From assembly GCF_013373865.1 (NCBI RefSeq), contig NC_050469.1, forward strand, positions 16,409,546 to 16,473,545: DNA of 64,000 nucleotides, read 5' to 3'. This document shows positions 33,142 to 44,706 of this stretch, one piece after another. Position numbers and translations under genes: made by a program. Each line of letters opens with the position of its first letter. Positions within the stretch are counted from its first letter, which is position 1. This DNA comes from Monomorium pharaonis. Taxonomy: Eukaryota > Arthropoda > Insecta > Hymenoptera > Formicidae. The notes under the pieces were generated by a model that saw nothing but the letters and a program-made list of their open reading frames with translations, did not search any database and was not told the origin of the DNA.

Positions 33142-34023
33142 ATACTCATTTTCGAGCTCTCTTTTCAGTTGTTCGAAGCTGTATACATCGCGCGTGTAGA
33201 AGTTCATCATTGCTTTACCTTTAAATTTCGTGCATAGGATGGCTTCTAGCAGGGTATGTTCGTCGGCTGGGTGTATGTTTTTCATCGCGTATGTACCGGC
33301 GCTAATAAATTCGCGGACGCGGTTTCGCTGTGTGCCGTCGATGTCCGGTATGTTTTCGCGCTTCCTTCATACTCAGAAAATTTACTGTCGATCCGCGCTG
33401 ATTTCTAATGTCGTTATTCGATCGTCCGTACGACAAATCTAAGGCGTGATCGTGTAAATTTTGGGGTCTCAGGGGTGCTTCCATCCTTCGCTGATAACCC
33501 GGATCTCTTCTACTTAGACCTAATTGAAATTTCAGGTCGCGTAGTTCATGCATAACATCATGCAATAACATTGTTTCTCGTGGCGGGAGATTTGGATTTA
33601 TCCTCTGTGCCAGTCGTTCTTCTGCATGGTCATTTTCCTCATGCAAGGAATTGTGAAGTCGTAATATTTCTGCATCGACTTCATTTCGCGGTATATTTCC
33701 GGACGCTTCGGCGGGAGAGTGAGCCATTGTCGTGGGACTGGATGTCAGTCGATTGTCGGTCCGATTTCGTCCGTTTAAGTCACGCGTCGTATTAGGTTCG
33801 GCGCTTATCAAACTAAACTCGCGTGCGTTCGTTGTGGTTCCCTGTTCAGTGACGACGTGTGTTCCGCGGTCGCCTATAACACGTAGCGCGTGTTGCGTCG
33901 CGTCTCGTATATCGCGTAACGCGGTTTCCGCTATGCTTACTGCCTCGTGTTCTGGAGAATCTATTGAGAATCTCCCGAGGGCTGCTGGCCTTCGTTTCGC
34001 GGGCTGTCTCCGTTATGGGACAT
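33142..34023 (-). pseudogene. gag: gag of errantivirus-like element, truncated and frameshifted
   Basis: Start ATG 34023-34021 (MSHNGDSPRNEG). A frameshift after about 15 codons leads to DSPEHEAVSIAETALRDIRDA and on to the stretch ending near 33365, where another frameshift leads to RVREFISAGTYAMKNI and a capsid-like end (EAILCTKFKGKAMMNFYTRD…ELENEY). The ORF is cut at 33142 by the 5.4-kb unit; the nucleocapsid part is missing. Errantivirus Gag proteins lack strong motifs, so the call rests on position and the LLEAI.C.K..G.A pattern. Confidence 0.65.
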
Positions 34024-34471
34024 TAATTATTTATTTGAATTATTCGAGACAGTGTGCAGCTCGCATGCTGTATGTCTTGCGGTCGTCTCCCGAGTATTAT
34101 CGATGGAGTCGGATTACGCAAGGCTAAGCGTCTTATCGCGGTCGCGTGTGTACGTGCTAGAGCGTCGTACTTGAATCAAAGTTTTATTCGCTGATACTGT
34201 ATTATTGATTGGCGCGAGAAAAAAAATCTTTTTTTTTAACAGGCGTTTTCTTTCGCGGATAAACTTCGCGTTGCCTCGTTTTTTTCGCGCGGTGTCAATT
34301 TTCTGCTGTATTATTATTTCTTGGTCGCGTTGCCCTTCGCACAGGACATTACAATGAGTGCGCAAATATATTTGTTACAATTCTGACTTACATTAGTAGA
34401 ACGGCGCGCATGGCGGTTGTCGTAGGTCAGCTCGCTGGATGGACTGGCGCGTACGGTGTTGTAGTAGGATG

Positions 34472-35169
34472 TAGGGATGGGCGATACAGTAGAAAATATC
34501 GATATTGCGTATCGATACGTATTATAAATAAGAATATCGATACACTAAAAATATCGCATTAAAAATATCGATATTTAATAGTATCGATACTCGATACTGT
34601 CCATAATCCATACCTCTTTTGAGAACAAAGCGGTCCGCTAATCATTGTCATCGTTAAATCATTTAGTTTTCTAATTAATGTAAACTAATTTTCTTAAGTA
34701 TGTAGTTTAAGTATGGAACTCTGTTGCAAACAATTTGTCAAATTATTGTTTAAAAAGAGAAAATTAATTACAACAAATACATATGCAATAAGTAGTCTAA
34801 TGTTGGTTTTATTACTTCCACATATAATAAGAAAAAATGTTATAGAAATATTAAATATTAATATAACTTATTAATATAATTCTTAATATAAATGATCTTA
34901 AAAACTAATTATCTTAAACTAATTAAACCTTACAACTTAAGCGAATTACATTTTAATATTCCGGGTGCTTCTTATCAAAAGTGAAAAGCAGTGTGTGCAC
35001 TCGCGATCGGACGAGAAAACAAAAAATCTGTGGAATTAACGGACCGTATAGGAAGTTCGAATATCGATACAGGCTAATATCGGAAATCAAAATATCGATA
35101 CAAAATATCGATATTCGACATCAAAAATATCGATACACAGGTGTATCGATACTGTATCGCCCATCCCTA
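34472..35169. mobile_element. hAT-type MITE, 698 bp, in the errantivirus leader
   Basis: Terminal inverted repeats TAGGGATGGGCGATAC and complement, and a perfect 8-bp target duplication GTAGGATG (34464-34471 and 35170-35177), the hAT signature. Subterminal regions are full of ATCGATA motifs in both orientations (34498-34600 and 35055-35160). No transposase. Confidence 0.92.
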
Positions 35170-35177
35170 GTAGGATG

Positions 35178-35540
35178 TGCTGCTTTTCCTCGTAGTCTAC
35201 AGTTGTCTAGTCGTCGCCCTTTGTTGTGGTCCACCTCTCGTTGACTGGTCGGCCATTCCGTCCCCCGGCAGAGAAGCTCGTTCTTTAAGGACTCTTAGCA
35301 ACGTGTAGTGATGCGTTGGCACAGATCTTTGCACTCACGCACTGAATAACACGATGGTGCTGTCTCAGCTCGTCTTACTGTCGGCTGGTCTTCTTCTCGC
35401 AGGATTGTGCTTCCTTTGAGTTTTTGGATTTGCTGGTCCTTTGTTAGTTCCTTTTCAGCTTTTTCTATCCGTTTTTCTATCCCTTATTCTTGACAGCTTC
35501 TTGAATCCGTTTTTCTGTGCCTTGTTCCTGACGGCTTCTT
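35178..35540 (-). other. Leader of errantivirus-like element
   Basis: Non-coding leader between gag and the primer site, together with 34024-34463. It contains an imperfect tandem duplication of CTTGAATCCGTTTTTCTGTGCCTTGTTCCTGACGG-like sequence at about 35470-35545. No gene seen. Confidence 0.4.
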
Positions 35541-35560
35541 GAATCCCACCGCTGCCACCA
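35541..35560 (-). other. Primer binding site, tRNA-Leu type
   Basis: The plus strand reads GAATCCCACCGCTGCCACCA, i.e. the 3' end of a tRNA-Leu including CCA, four bases inside the 5' LTR. The match is 20 of 20 to the acceptor and T-arm sequence expected for that tRNA. Confidence 0.85.
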
Positions 35561-35564
35561 ATTT

Positions 35565-36138
35565 TGTTGTGAGCGTTTGCTCGTTTTGAGAATTCTTTCC
35601 CGTCGGTAGTTGGGATTCGTCCTGCCTTAAGGGTTAGGACCTAAAGGGTGAAGGTTCGGCTCGGTGTATGAGAGAAAAGAAAACGCTTCTTACTTGCTTG
35701 TTCGTTGTCTTTATTTCTTTCTCTTGCGCTTACAATCAGCTGTGTTGATGTCGCGTAACACTCGCGATAAGGTTTACGGTATGCGACAATGCTCGGTCGC
35801 TGTTATGATACTCTCCGCTCGGTCACGGCGTGGTCGCGTTTATATATTATGATATCTGGCGCAATTTCGGGGGCCAGTGACCAGGCGTCGGTAGCTTCCG
35901 CGAGGCTAAGCGTTTCGGAACGCGGTAGCCTTGCGGTTTGATTTTGCAGCGTAAAGCCTATTTCTAGGGCAATGCAGACTGCTTCCGAGCGCGCTGTTGT
36001 AATCTCACGGAAGTTGCTTGGGACTTCCGTGAGCGCGGCGGATTCTTGTGCGTCTTTCGGAAGAGGTGCTTCTTGCAACGTCTTTCGAAAGATGCGTGTC
36101 GCAATTATAATAGATATGATTGTAATCGGCTTACAACA
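35565..36138 (-). repeat. 5' LTR of errantivirus-like element
   Basis: 574 bp, direct repeat of 8725-9304. Differs from it by several substitutions and small gaps (for instance one 6-bp deletion near 35920), so this element is older than gypsy elements 1 and 3. Confidence 0.92.
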
Positions 36139-39040
36139 CCCTGAATGGTATGACTCGCAGCAGAACTTATGCAGAACAAAGCCAGGTGGAATGAGGAGGA
36201 TACGAGGATGATGGCGCGTAAAGAGGCAGAGCTGGTCCTGCAAGGAGTAAGATTTATTAATCAGGCCCTTACCCGCGTCTTCCCAAGATCTTTAGATAGC
36301 ATTAAGGGTAAGAGAAAACAACAGGACTATAGAAGGCTGGTTGAGACCATAATGGAGGAAATGGGCGCTGATCTTGAAGCAATGTTAAATGTCGAGGGGA
36401 ACAGCACAGATTCGGAGGGAGCTGCAACTTCTGAAATATGTCCGTACCAAATCAAGATCGCGGATTATCTTGCAAGACTGCCGGACCCCACCGACACCCG
36501 TTATTCCATTGCAAAATTAAGTGACATATGCAGGTCTCTCTCGAGAAAGCCCCCTGCCGATACGTTCCGGGATCTCTCTCTCTATTTACGGGAGACCTTC
36601 CCAAACACAGTTAGAGGAAAGGGAAGAGAGGAAAAAGAGGTGGTAAAAGACCAACCACTTACTAAGAAACAGCGTAGGAGAGCGGAGTACGCGAAGGCGC
36701 AGGATCTCTGGAGGAAAAATAAGGGCAAGTACCTTTGGATGCTCCTTGATGACACCTCAAATGTAGTGCCTTCATCAAGCGAGATTATGACTCCTTACTG
36801 GCGCTCTGTGACGACGCAAAGTAAGAACACCTTTCCCCCGGATGAACCACCCGCGCCAACTATCGGCGAACTGGGACCCTGTCTCCTCCCTAGAGATCAA
36901 GAAGGCCTTCCCAGCGAACACCACAGCCTCTGGTCCAGACGGACTGACGGCGAGGCAAGCTAGGAGGATACCTATAGAGGTGCTGGTCAGAGTGTTAAAT
37001 CTGTTGATGTGGGGAGAACGAGTACCGGGACACCTGCTTGAATCTATCACCACCCTGATACCTAAGAAGGCAGGCGCAAAAGAGCCAGCTGATTTTAGAC
37101 CCATCACGGTCTCATCAGTGTGGGTTCGAATGCTCCATAAGGTCTTAGCAAGCAGAATGGCCAGGCTGATCCCCATTGACCAGCGGCAAAGAGCATTCCG
37201 ACAAATCGTTGATATAGCCAAGGCGTTCGACTCAGTGAGACATAAAACCATCTATGAGACACTTAAAATAAAAGGAGTACCACCCCCTATGATTAGGTAT
37301 ATTTAAGCGGTATATACTGAGAGCACTACACGACTCTCATGCGGGGCGTGGACGTCAGAGAGGATCCATCCAACATGCAGAGTGAAGCAAGGAGATCCTA
37401 TGTCTCCGATTATATTCAATATGGTCGTGGACAGACTCCTTACCAGGTTATCGCCAGATATTGAAACAAAAGTAGGTGGACTCGCAATAAACGCCGCTGC
37501 TTTTGCAGATGACATGTTGTTGTTTGCCTCAACACCAATGAGATTGCAAAGCAGGCTGGACAGTACGGTGACCTTCCTGGACCAGTGCGGACTGGCGATC
37601 AACCCCTCGAAATGCTTTACTGTGCTCTCAAAAATGTCCCCCACGAGAAGAAAACCGTTATAGACAAGAGTACGGTCTTTATGTGTCAAAACAGACTGTT
37701 ACCTTCCCTCAGTCGAAGTGACGAGTGGCGGTATCTTGGGGTGCCTTTTACACCAGAGGGTAGATTTAAAATGCGCGTTACGAACGAGCTGACGGACATG
37801 CTCACGAAACTAACCAAAGCACCGCTCAAGCCGCAGCAGCGGCTGTTTGCCTTGAGAGTATTTGTACTATCAAAGCTGTATCACAAGTTGGAGTTGGGAA
37901 ACACTTCCGTGGGTATATTGCAGAAAGGTGACCGAATTGTGCGACAGGCAATACGCGGTTGACTGGCTCTTCCATCAGACACGCCAAACGCGTACTTCCA
38001 TGCCAGGGTGAAGTCGGGTAGTCTCGGAATATCATCGCTTAGGTGGAACACTCCGGTGCGGCGGTTGAGCCGCCTTCAGAAGCTACCTGTTGCCGAGCAA
38101 CACAGAGATGAGTTGCCGGGTTCCTCCCTAACGGCGGAAATGAAGAGATGCACTGAGACTCACGGAAAATGGAACGACACATCTTACCAACAAAGATATT
38201 AGGAAGAGATGGGCCGAAGCATTGTACGCCAGGATTGATGGGGGTCCACTGCGTGAATCGGACAAAGTCCCCCAACAGCACACATAAATCCAGGATAGAA
38301 ACAGATTCCTGAGTGGCAGGGACTTCCTTTAGTCTTGTAAGCTGCGTATTAACGCCCCACCAACTAAATCAAGAACAACACGGGGTAGGATCGGAGACCG
38401 CCTCTGTCGTGCTGGCTGTGGATGTCCGGAGACCTTAAACCACATACTCCAGCAATGTCATCAAACGCATGGGATGAGAATCAGGCGACACAACGCGATA
38501 ACAAGCTACATAGCAAGATCGTTAACAAAGAGCGGTTATGTGGTAGAGGAAGAGTCTAAGTTCAATTTGGAAGGCCGTATTAGAAAGCCAGACATCGTAG
38601 CAAAACTGGGAATAAGAGCCATTGTAATAGATGCCCAAATAATTAATGACAAATATGATCTAGGTTTAGCTCATTCGAATAAGATGCAGTACTACCAATC
38701 ACTTGAGGAGCAAATCAAACATAGGTACGGAGTCAGAGAAGTGGTATTTACATCGGCCACATTGTCATGGAGACGGATATGGAGTGAGGCCTCTGCGAGA
38801 ATACTTACGGAACTAGGTGTAATAAAGAAGAGCGCATTAAAGATGCTCTTCTCAAGGGCTGTGATAGGAGGACTAGCGTGTTTCCATGTCTTCAATAGAT
38901 CGACGATGGTCCGATGAAAAAAGCAGGATGGAGTAGGACCGTTGCTGGCTTGGAGTGCGGGATGGAAGTGTGGCACACTCCTCTATACTATTAAAGTATA
39001 ATGTCGCTTTACACTATATTGTATGGTGATTGAAAAAAAA
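36139..39040 (+). pseudogene. R2 retrotransposon copy 1, main part (Myb, RT, endonuclease, 3' end)
   Basis: Myb-like ARWNEEDTRMMARKEAEL (about 36185), reverse transcriptase motifs ASGPDGLTARQ, ADFRPITVSSV, VKQGDPMSP, AFADDMLLFA (about 37500-37530) and DEWRYLGVPF, a C-terminal zinc motif CRAGCGCPETLNHILQQCHQ (about 38405-38470), and a PD-(D/E)XK-like endonuclease (RKPDIVAK…IVIDAQ, about 38587-38640). Breaks: a frameshift right after the LTR insertion site (36160), one near 36895-36960, a deletion of about 75 bases near 37204 that removes part of RT between QRAFR and DIAKAFDS, and stops at about 37304 and 37961. The 3' untranslated end finishes TGATTGAAAAAAAA directly at 28S position 39041. Nonfunctional. 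Confidence 0.92.
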
Positions 39041-39054
39041 TAGCCAAATGCTTT

Positions 39055-39095
<41 letters not shown>

Positions 39096-39761
39096 TCCAC
39101 TGTCCCTATCTACTATCTAGCGTAACCACTGCCAAGGGAACGGGCTTGGAAAAATTAGCAGAGAAAAAAGACCCTGTTGAGCTTGACTCTAGTCTGGCAT
39201 TGTAAGAAGACATGAGAGGTGTAGCATAAGTGGGAGATGGCAACATCGCCGGTGAAAAACCATTACTTTCATCGTTTCCTTACTTACTCGGTTGGGCGAA
39301 GCGCGTGCCCCGAGGGCTTCGTGCCCCGGCGGTCACGGTGTTCCAGAGCCAAGCGTGTCAGAGTGGCGTGAGGCCTCGGCCGATCGCCGTTAATACTCCC
39401 GCGTGATCCGATTCGAGGACACTGCCAGGCGGGGAGTTTGACTGGGACGGTACATCTGTCAAAGAATAACGCAGGTGTCCTAAGGGCAGCTCAGCGAGGA
39501 CAGAAACCTCGCGTAAAGCAAAAGGGCAAAAGCTGGCTTGATCTCGATGTTCAGTACGCATAGAGACTGCGAAAGCACGGCCTATCGATCCTTTTGGTTT
39601 GAAGAGTTTTCAGCAAGAGGTGTCAGAAAAGTTATCACAGGGATAACTGGCTTATGGCGGCCAAGCGTTCATAGCGACGTCGCTTTTTGATTCTTCGATG
39701 TCGGCTCTTCCTATCATTGCGAAGCAGAATTCGCCAAGCGTCGGATTGTTCACCCGCCAAC

Positions 39762-39816
<55 letters not shown>

Positions 39817-39931
39817 ATGACTCGTCATTGCGATAGTAATCCTGCTCAGTACGAGAGAAACCACAGGTTCGGACATGGTTCACGCACTCGATCGAGCGGC
39901 CGATAATGCAAAGCTACCATCCGTGGGATTA
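39041..39931 (+). rRNA. 28S rRNA, 3' part, partial
   Basis: Starts TAGCCAAATGC, the exact sequence that follows the R2 insertion point in animal 28S genes, and continues through the universally conserved GGATAACTGGCTTATGGCGG (39640s), GCAGAATTCGCCAAGCGT and CTCAGTACGAGAG (alpha-sarcin/ricin loop, about 39845). It ends near CCATCCGTGGGATTA, before the true 3' end of 28S. It differs from the usual sequence at several conserved places (TTTCC for TTCCC, GCGTAACC for GCGAAACC), so it is probably a decaying fragment away from the active rDNA array. No 5' half is present in the window. Confidence 0.9.
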
Positions 39932-41685
39932 CTTGCGTCTATACTGCAAGTTGCCCGAAGGAGAGCTAATGTAGCCAGAGAGTAAGCATGTACGCTCGCC
40001 CTCATGAGGTAACGTGCCCTTGCAGCGAAGGTTTAACAGCTGTTCTGGCTTTACAAAGTCCAGTGCGGCGGGCTGGTGTTTGTTGTTTGAATCCACAGAT
40101 CCTAGTGGCCTGAAAACCATGTCGTACGGGTGTCACAGAGGCTGGACGCTCATTTGGGTAGACTCTTGGGGGGTATCATTGTCGGGGAGTGATGCGCAAT
40201 ACAGACCTCTTGTAAAGTCCACTAAGTCTCTCACAAACAAGTCATCCAGCTATCTCCTCGTGGTAACTCCGGTAACGCTCCGATTCGTCGGGCGGCTAAA
40301 TGCTGTGGTGGCGCTTAAGGGCACTGGAGTTGCTAGCTCCTTTGTCTGTATTAGTTGGCCCAAACAATAGTAACAAGCCTCGGATGGAAAATAACCCCGG
40401 GCCCTTTGGCCTTAGGGGTCCAACTACTAGGAGTAGGTGGGCCGGTGCGGGCGCGTCGGTGAAGGACGAACTCGACTTTGTTTGCGAATACTCTGATTGT
40501 GATAGGGCCTTTAGCACCGTAACGGGCAGAAGTTTGCATCCTCGAAGGGCACACGCCGATTGGTATGACTCTAGGCAAAACAAAGTAGCAGTCAAGGCGC
40601 GATGGACGGACGAAGAAGTGAGGATCCTGGCCAAGAGAAAGTCAGAGTTAGTAAGGCAAGGGGGAAAATTCCTAAACCAAGCCGCAAGTTTCCGGAGCGA
40701 ACCTTGAAAAGTATCAAGGCAAAACGTAGGCAAAATACTTACCGAGCCATAGTCCAAGAGTTCTTGGAAACGGAACCAGAGGAGGAGCAAGATCCAGAAC
40801 CTCCTGACGAATATAAAGCGGAAATTATCGCATACTTAGAGGCGTTACATAGACCAGAACGCCAGGACTACCACATGGCCGAATTAGTTAGGTTTTGTAG
40901 GGCACTACCAAGTTTTCTAGTGAGGAAAAGATACTCAAGAATCTGGAAATTTACCTCAGGAGAGTATTTCCGCCTAGAAGAAGAAAAGATAGGTGTACAA
41001 AACCGCCCAATGAAAACAGGCCGGAGCTAAGCAAGAAGCAGAAGCGGCGAGCGGAATACGCGAAAGCGCAAAATCTATGGCGTAAAAATTGTACTAAATG
41101 TATACGCATGCTCTTAGACGATGTGGGAAATGTGAAAGTACCACCTAAGGATGTCATGATCCCCTTCTGAAAAGAAGTTATGAGTGGGAGTAATGATATC
41201 TCCCTAGGAGTTAAAAATGCGAGAGCGGTTAACAGCGTATTATGGGCACCAATCTCAATAGCGGAAATAAAAAGAGCTAGCCCTCCTAATAATACTTCTT
41301 CAGAACCAAACGGTCTAACAGCTCGTCTATTGAAAAAAGTACCTCTGGACGTACTTGTCCGGATATTAAATTTAATCGTGTGGTGTGGAAGGGCACCCAC
41401 TTATTTGCTGGAGTCGGTTACCACGCTAATACCCAAAAAGTCTAACGTGTCAACACCATCGGACTTTAGACCTATAACTGTCTCGTCTGTGCTGATTAGG
41501 ATATTGCACAAAGTACTTGCAGGACAACTATCGCGGGAAGTACCGCTAGATCAACGACAGAGAGCGTTTAGACCAACTGATGGATGTTCGGACATCTTTC
41601 TGTTGGACTTAATATTAAGGTACTACCATAAACAGCACAAATCACTCTTCATAGCATCAATCGACATTGCCAAAGCGTTCGACTC
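39932..41685 (+). pseudogene. R2 retrotransposon copy 2, 5' part, truncated in RT
   Basis: A leader of about 370 bp, then an ORF open from 40300 with ATG 40384 and the R2 finger (CEYSDCDRAFSTVTGRSLHPRRAH) and Myb motif (ARWTDEEVRILAKRKSEL). Frameshifts near 40700 and 41020, a stop at 41168-41170, then the start of reverse transcriptase (SEPNGLTARLL, SDFRPITVSSV, RPTDGCSDIFLLDLI) ending at DIAKAFDS, where foldback repeat sequence takes over at about 41685. Close to copy 1 but clearly a different copy. Its leader meets 28S at 39931, about 890 bp downstream of the usual R2 site. Confidence 0.85.
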
Positions 41686-42420
41686 ACAAGGAAACCTCGC
41701 GAACCCGAAAATTCTGAGTTTAATGAAACTTGGCATAAATGTAGAGGGGGTGAATACATGAATTTAGAAATTATAAGTTGGTGCTTATAAACGGTTTAAA
41801 GAGTTGAAACCACCCTTCAAAAATTTTGAGTTTTTGCCTTTTCTCGATATATCTCGTAAACTAAATAAAATAATAAAAAATGTTTCATACAAAAGTTTTA
41901 CAATATAAACACCTCTATTTAACTATGTTATTTATAAAAAAAAAATTTTTTTTTAAAAACAAATTTTTTTAAAAAAAAATTTTTTTTTGGAAAAAATAAA
42001 TATGATAGTTGAATAGAGGTATTTATGCCGTAAAACTTTTGTATGAAACATTTTTTAATATTTTGTTTATTTTACGAGTATATCGAGAAAATGCAAAAAT
42101 GTCTCAACTTTGAAGCGTGCTTTCACCCCTTCAAGCCGTTTTTTAACCAAAATAAAACATTTCTAAATTAATGTATTTACCCCCTCTACATTTATGCCAA
42201 GTTTCATTAAAATCAGAAAATTTTCTGTTTGGTCTTATAAACGGTTTGAAGGAGTGAAACTACCCTTCAAAGGTTGAGATATTTTTACCTTTTCTCGATA
42301 TATCTCGTAAACTAAACAAAATATAAAAAAATGTTTTATACATAAATTTTACAGCATAAATACCTCCATTTAACTATGCTGTTTATTTTTCGAAAAAAAA
42401 TTTTTTTTTTAATCAAGATA
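41686..42420. repeat. Foldback repeat with three arms
   Basis: A unit (…AAACTTGGCATAAATGTAGAG…TTATAAACGGTTTAAAG…TTTTCTCGATATATCTCGTAAAC…) occurs forward at about 41720-41970, inverted at about 41985-42215, and forward again at about 42235-42410. Poly-A/T runs lie at each turn. No ORF. I found no target duplication. The stretch 42421-42820 beyond is AT-rich and has a partial duplication of CACATCAGTGTCAAGTCTAAC-like sequence (about 42765-42830); no gene. Confidence 0.75.
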
Positions 42421-42820
42421 AATTTTCAATAAAATTGACTTTTATGTATATAGCATTTATAAAGTAATTATACTATCTTATACTACGTTTCATTTATATT
42501 ATCTATGTGTATATTATATATGTTATATATTATCTACGTTATAATACTATACATTTATATTATCTGCATCCTTGTATGTATTAGTTTTTATCTAACAGTT
42601 GCGCAATATTAGTAGTCACGTTGCTTTCACACAGTGTTCATTCTCTCTACGTCACATATTTCACATTCAAGTTTTATATTCGTCATATCACGGTATGTAT
42701 CATATATGAAATCACGTATTAATAAAAGTTTGGTATCTTTATTAATGGTGTTACGCGTCATTTTCACATCAGTGTCAAGTCTAACGTGTGTTTGATCAGT
42801 ACATCAGTATCACATCTAAC

Positions 42821-44277
42821 ATGTGCTTGATTTTTCTTGTTAGATTGTTTTTAATTAAGCTGTAACCGTGAATTTTCAATTTACGATGTGCTACGAATAG
42901 CCGCGGGTAATTCAGGGTTCGGGCGGCGGGCTGGTTGAATGACGAAGGCAAGCGGTATATATATTTAACAATTAGTATTTATTCTAATATATCCTAGCTA
43001 ATATATACAAAGTCCCTACTCTAACAACTTACAACTAAGATCTCGCTATGCGAGTCGCGGGCGATTGGTTATGGCGACGTGTGTCGCGGAGCGTATGTGC
43101 GCGTTGATTATTCGGCGCCGGATTGGCTGCGGCGGGCGTACGGCCCGTGTATCGGTCGGTGCGTCGATCGGTGGTAGCGGCCGGTCTTACGAACTACATG
43201 CTCGTGGCGGTGTAATCGCGGCGGTGCAGTGTGTGGCGGCGTTCATGTCGGTCGCGGCGGTGGCCGGATTGGCTGCGGCGTTACGGTCGCGGCTGCGCGG
43301 TACGGTGCGGTGTCCTTACTCGCCGAGTCGGTCCGTGCGGCGCTATGGTTGGTCGCAGCGGTGCGCGACTGCGCGGTGCGGCGCGGAGCTCGGCTCGACA
43401 GCCACGGTGATCAGCTGTTCGACGATCAGCTGTTATTATCGTCCAGGATCATCCCGCGTGGATGATCCTCCGCGTCGGCGGTTTCCCCTCAGTGCGGGGT
43501 CCCCGTGTGCGGTCGGGATCGGTAGCTCAATACGCGTACCGGGATCCGGGTGACGAGCGGGGCGGTGTTCTGCCACTCACTGCGTGGCGCGAGGAAGCGC
43601 TCAGTGCGCGCTGACAAGGAGAACCGGGTTTGCGGTTATGTTTGGCACTCAGTGCGTGCTCTGGATGCTCAGCTCAGTTCGCTGAGAGGATCGGTCGGCT
43701 CAGTTCGCTAGACCGGGGAGATCTGATTCCTTATCACCAGCGGAGGGCTTTTATAGCCCCCGTTTGGTGACAAGAGGAGCGGAGATGTGCGGGGAGACCG
43801 AGATAAGGGGACTACACGAGGTAGGAGGGTAACGGCCTCGTATCTATATGTCTTAACGTGGCGGAGGAACGGCTCGTTACAAAGCGAAGCATAATGTTAC
43901 ACGTAAATGTTGCGAATGTTCTTAATATGTTAATTATTTTATTTCAAATTACACATATTCCACCAACGCCTATAAATAAAAGAGAAATGCAATTACGCGA
44001 TGTGATAAAGGATATTATAACAAATGCAGTGAATAACTTGTTATTTGATGTACACACTCATTTTGCTTTAAAATTTCAAAATTATTTGGAAGTGGATTTA
44101 CCTGACATAGAATATGTAACAGATAAAGTGGAAGAATTTTTAGAAAATGATAATGTTGATTATGAACCTGATAATGAATATAATTGTGAACCAGAAGACG
44201 AAATTTTAAATAGTAGCAGAGAGAAGCCTGAGAGCGGCCACCGCGGCCTTTTTCGTGCGACCGAAATGTGGATGTAG
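42821..44277 (+). pseudogene. Unknown small ORF split by a solo LTR
   Basis: ATG at 42821 begins a hydrophobic stretch (MCLIFLVRLFLI) that is cut at 42860. After the LTR and one AAGC copy the same frame resumes at 43886 and runs to TAG 44275-44277, giving about 144 residues: a signal-like start, a central HTHFALKFQNYLEVDLPD region and an acidic end. The frame joins precisely across the target duplication. I do not recognise the protein; fragments of this character occur at the ends of DNA transposon ORFs. The distance 44278-44335 holds nothing. Confidence 0.45.
42861..43881 (-). repeat. Solo LTR of gypsy element 1 family
   Basis: Inverted copy of the element 1 LTR (TGTAACCGTG...GCTCGTTACA on the plus strand), 1021 bp, with target duplication AAGC (42857-42860 and 43882-43885). 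More diverged than the two LTRs of element 1 are from each other. The reverse TATA box is at about 43749-43755. The plus-strand frame at 43065-43553 is a shadow. Confidence 0.95.
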
Positions 44278-44335
44278 CATCAGCGCCAAACGTGGATGTA
44301 GAACTACGTATCACATCCACTTTTTGACCCTGTCA

Positions 44336-44706
44336 ATAAAATCGTTCGTTGGTGTGCGTCCGTACTACCTGGTTGTGTTCCGTGCTATATGGACGGAATG
44401 TTGGTAACAGAATTATCGATTTTTCGTAATGTGTACGAGCGAGAAGGTACAAGAGCGAAAGAGACATTCAGTAAGAACGAGCGAAATAGTAAGAGGAGCG
44501 AGCGAGAGATCAACAAGAACGAATGAGATAGTAATAGAAGTGAGCGAGATGAGAATAATAACAGCATGCTGGAGCCCGAGAATCGGATCGAGCTTCCTTG
44601 CATGGTTATTCTCATCTCGCTCGCCCCCCTTACTGTCTTACTCGCTCACGTAATGCAAATATATGCTTCAGACCGACACCTTTTTTACTTAAAAAATTTA
44701 TAATAT
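44336..44706 (+). repeat. Left terminal inverted repeat of the P-like element
   Basis: Complement of 63630-64000 with very few differences (for example ATCGATTTTTC against ATCAATTTTTC). It is built of degenerate GAGCGAG, GAACGAG and AGATAG motifs, plus an internal palindrome: GAGCGAGATGAGAATAA at about 44544 and its complement at about 44603. The frames in it are not genes. Confidence 0.9.

Noticed and set aside
39358..40120. Small ORFs within the 28S segment
   Set aside because: The segment is recognisably 28S rRNA; the frames are incidental.
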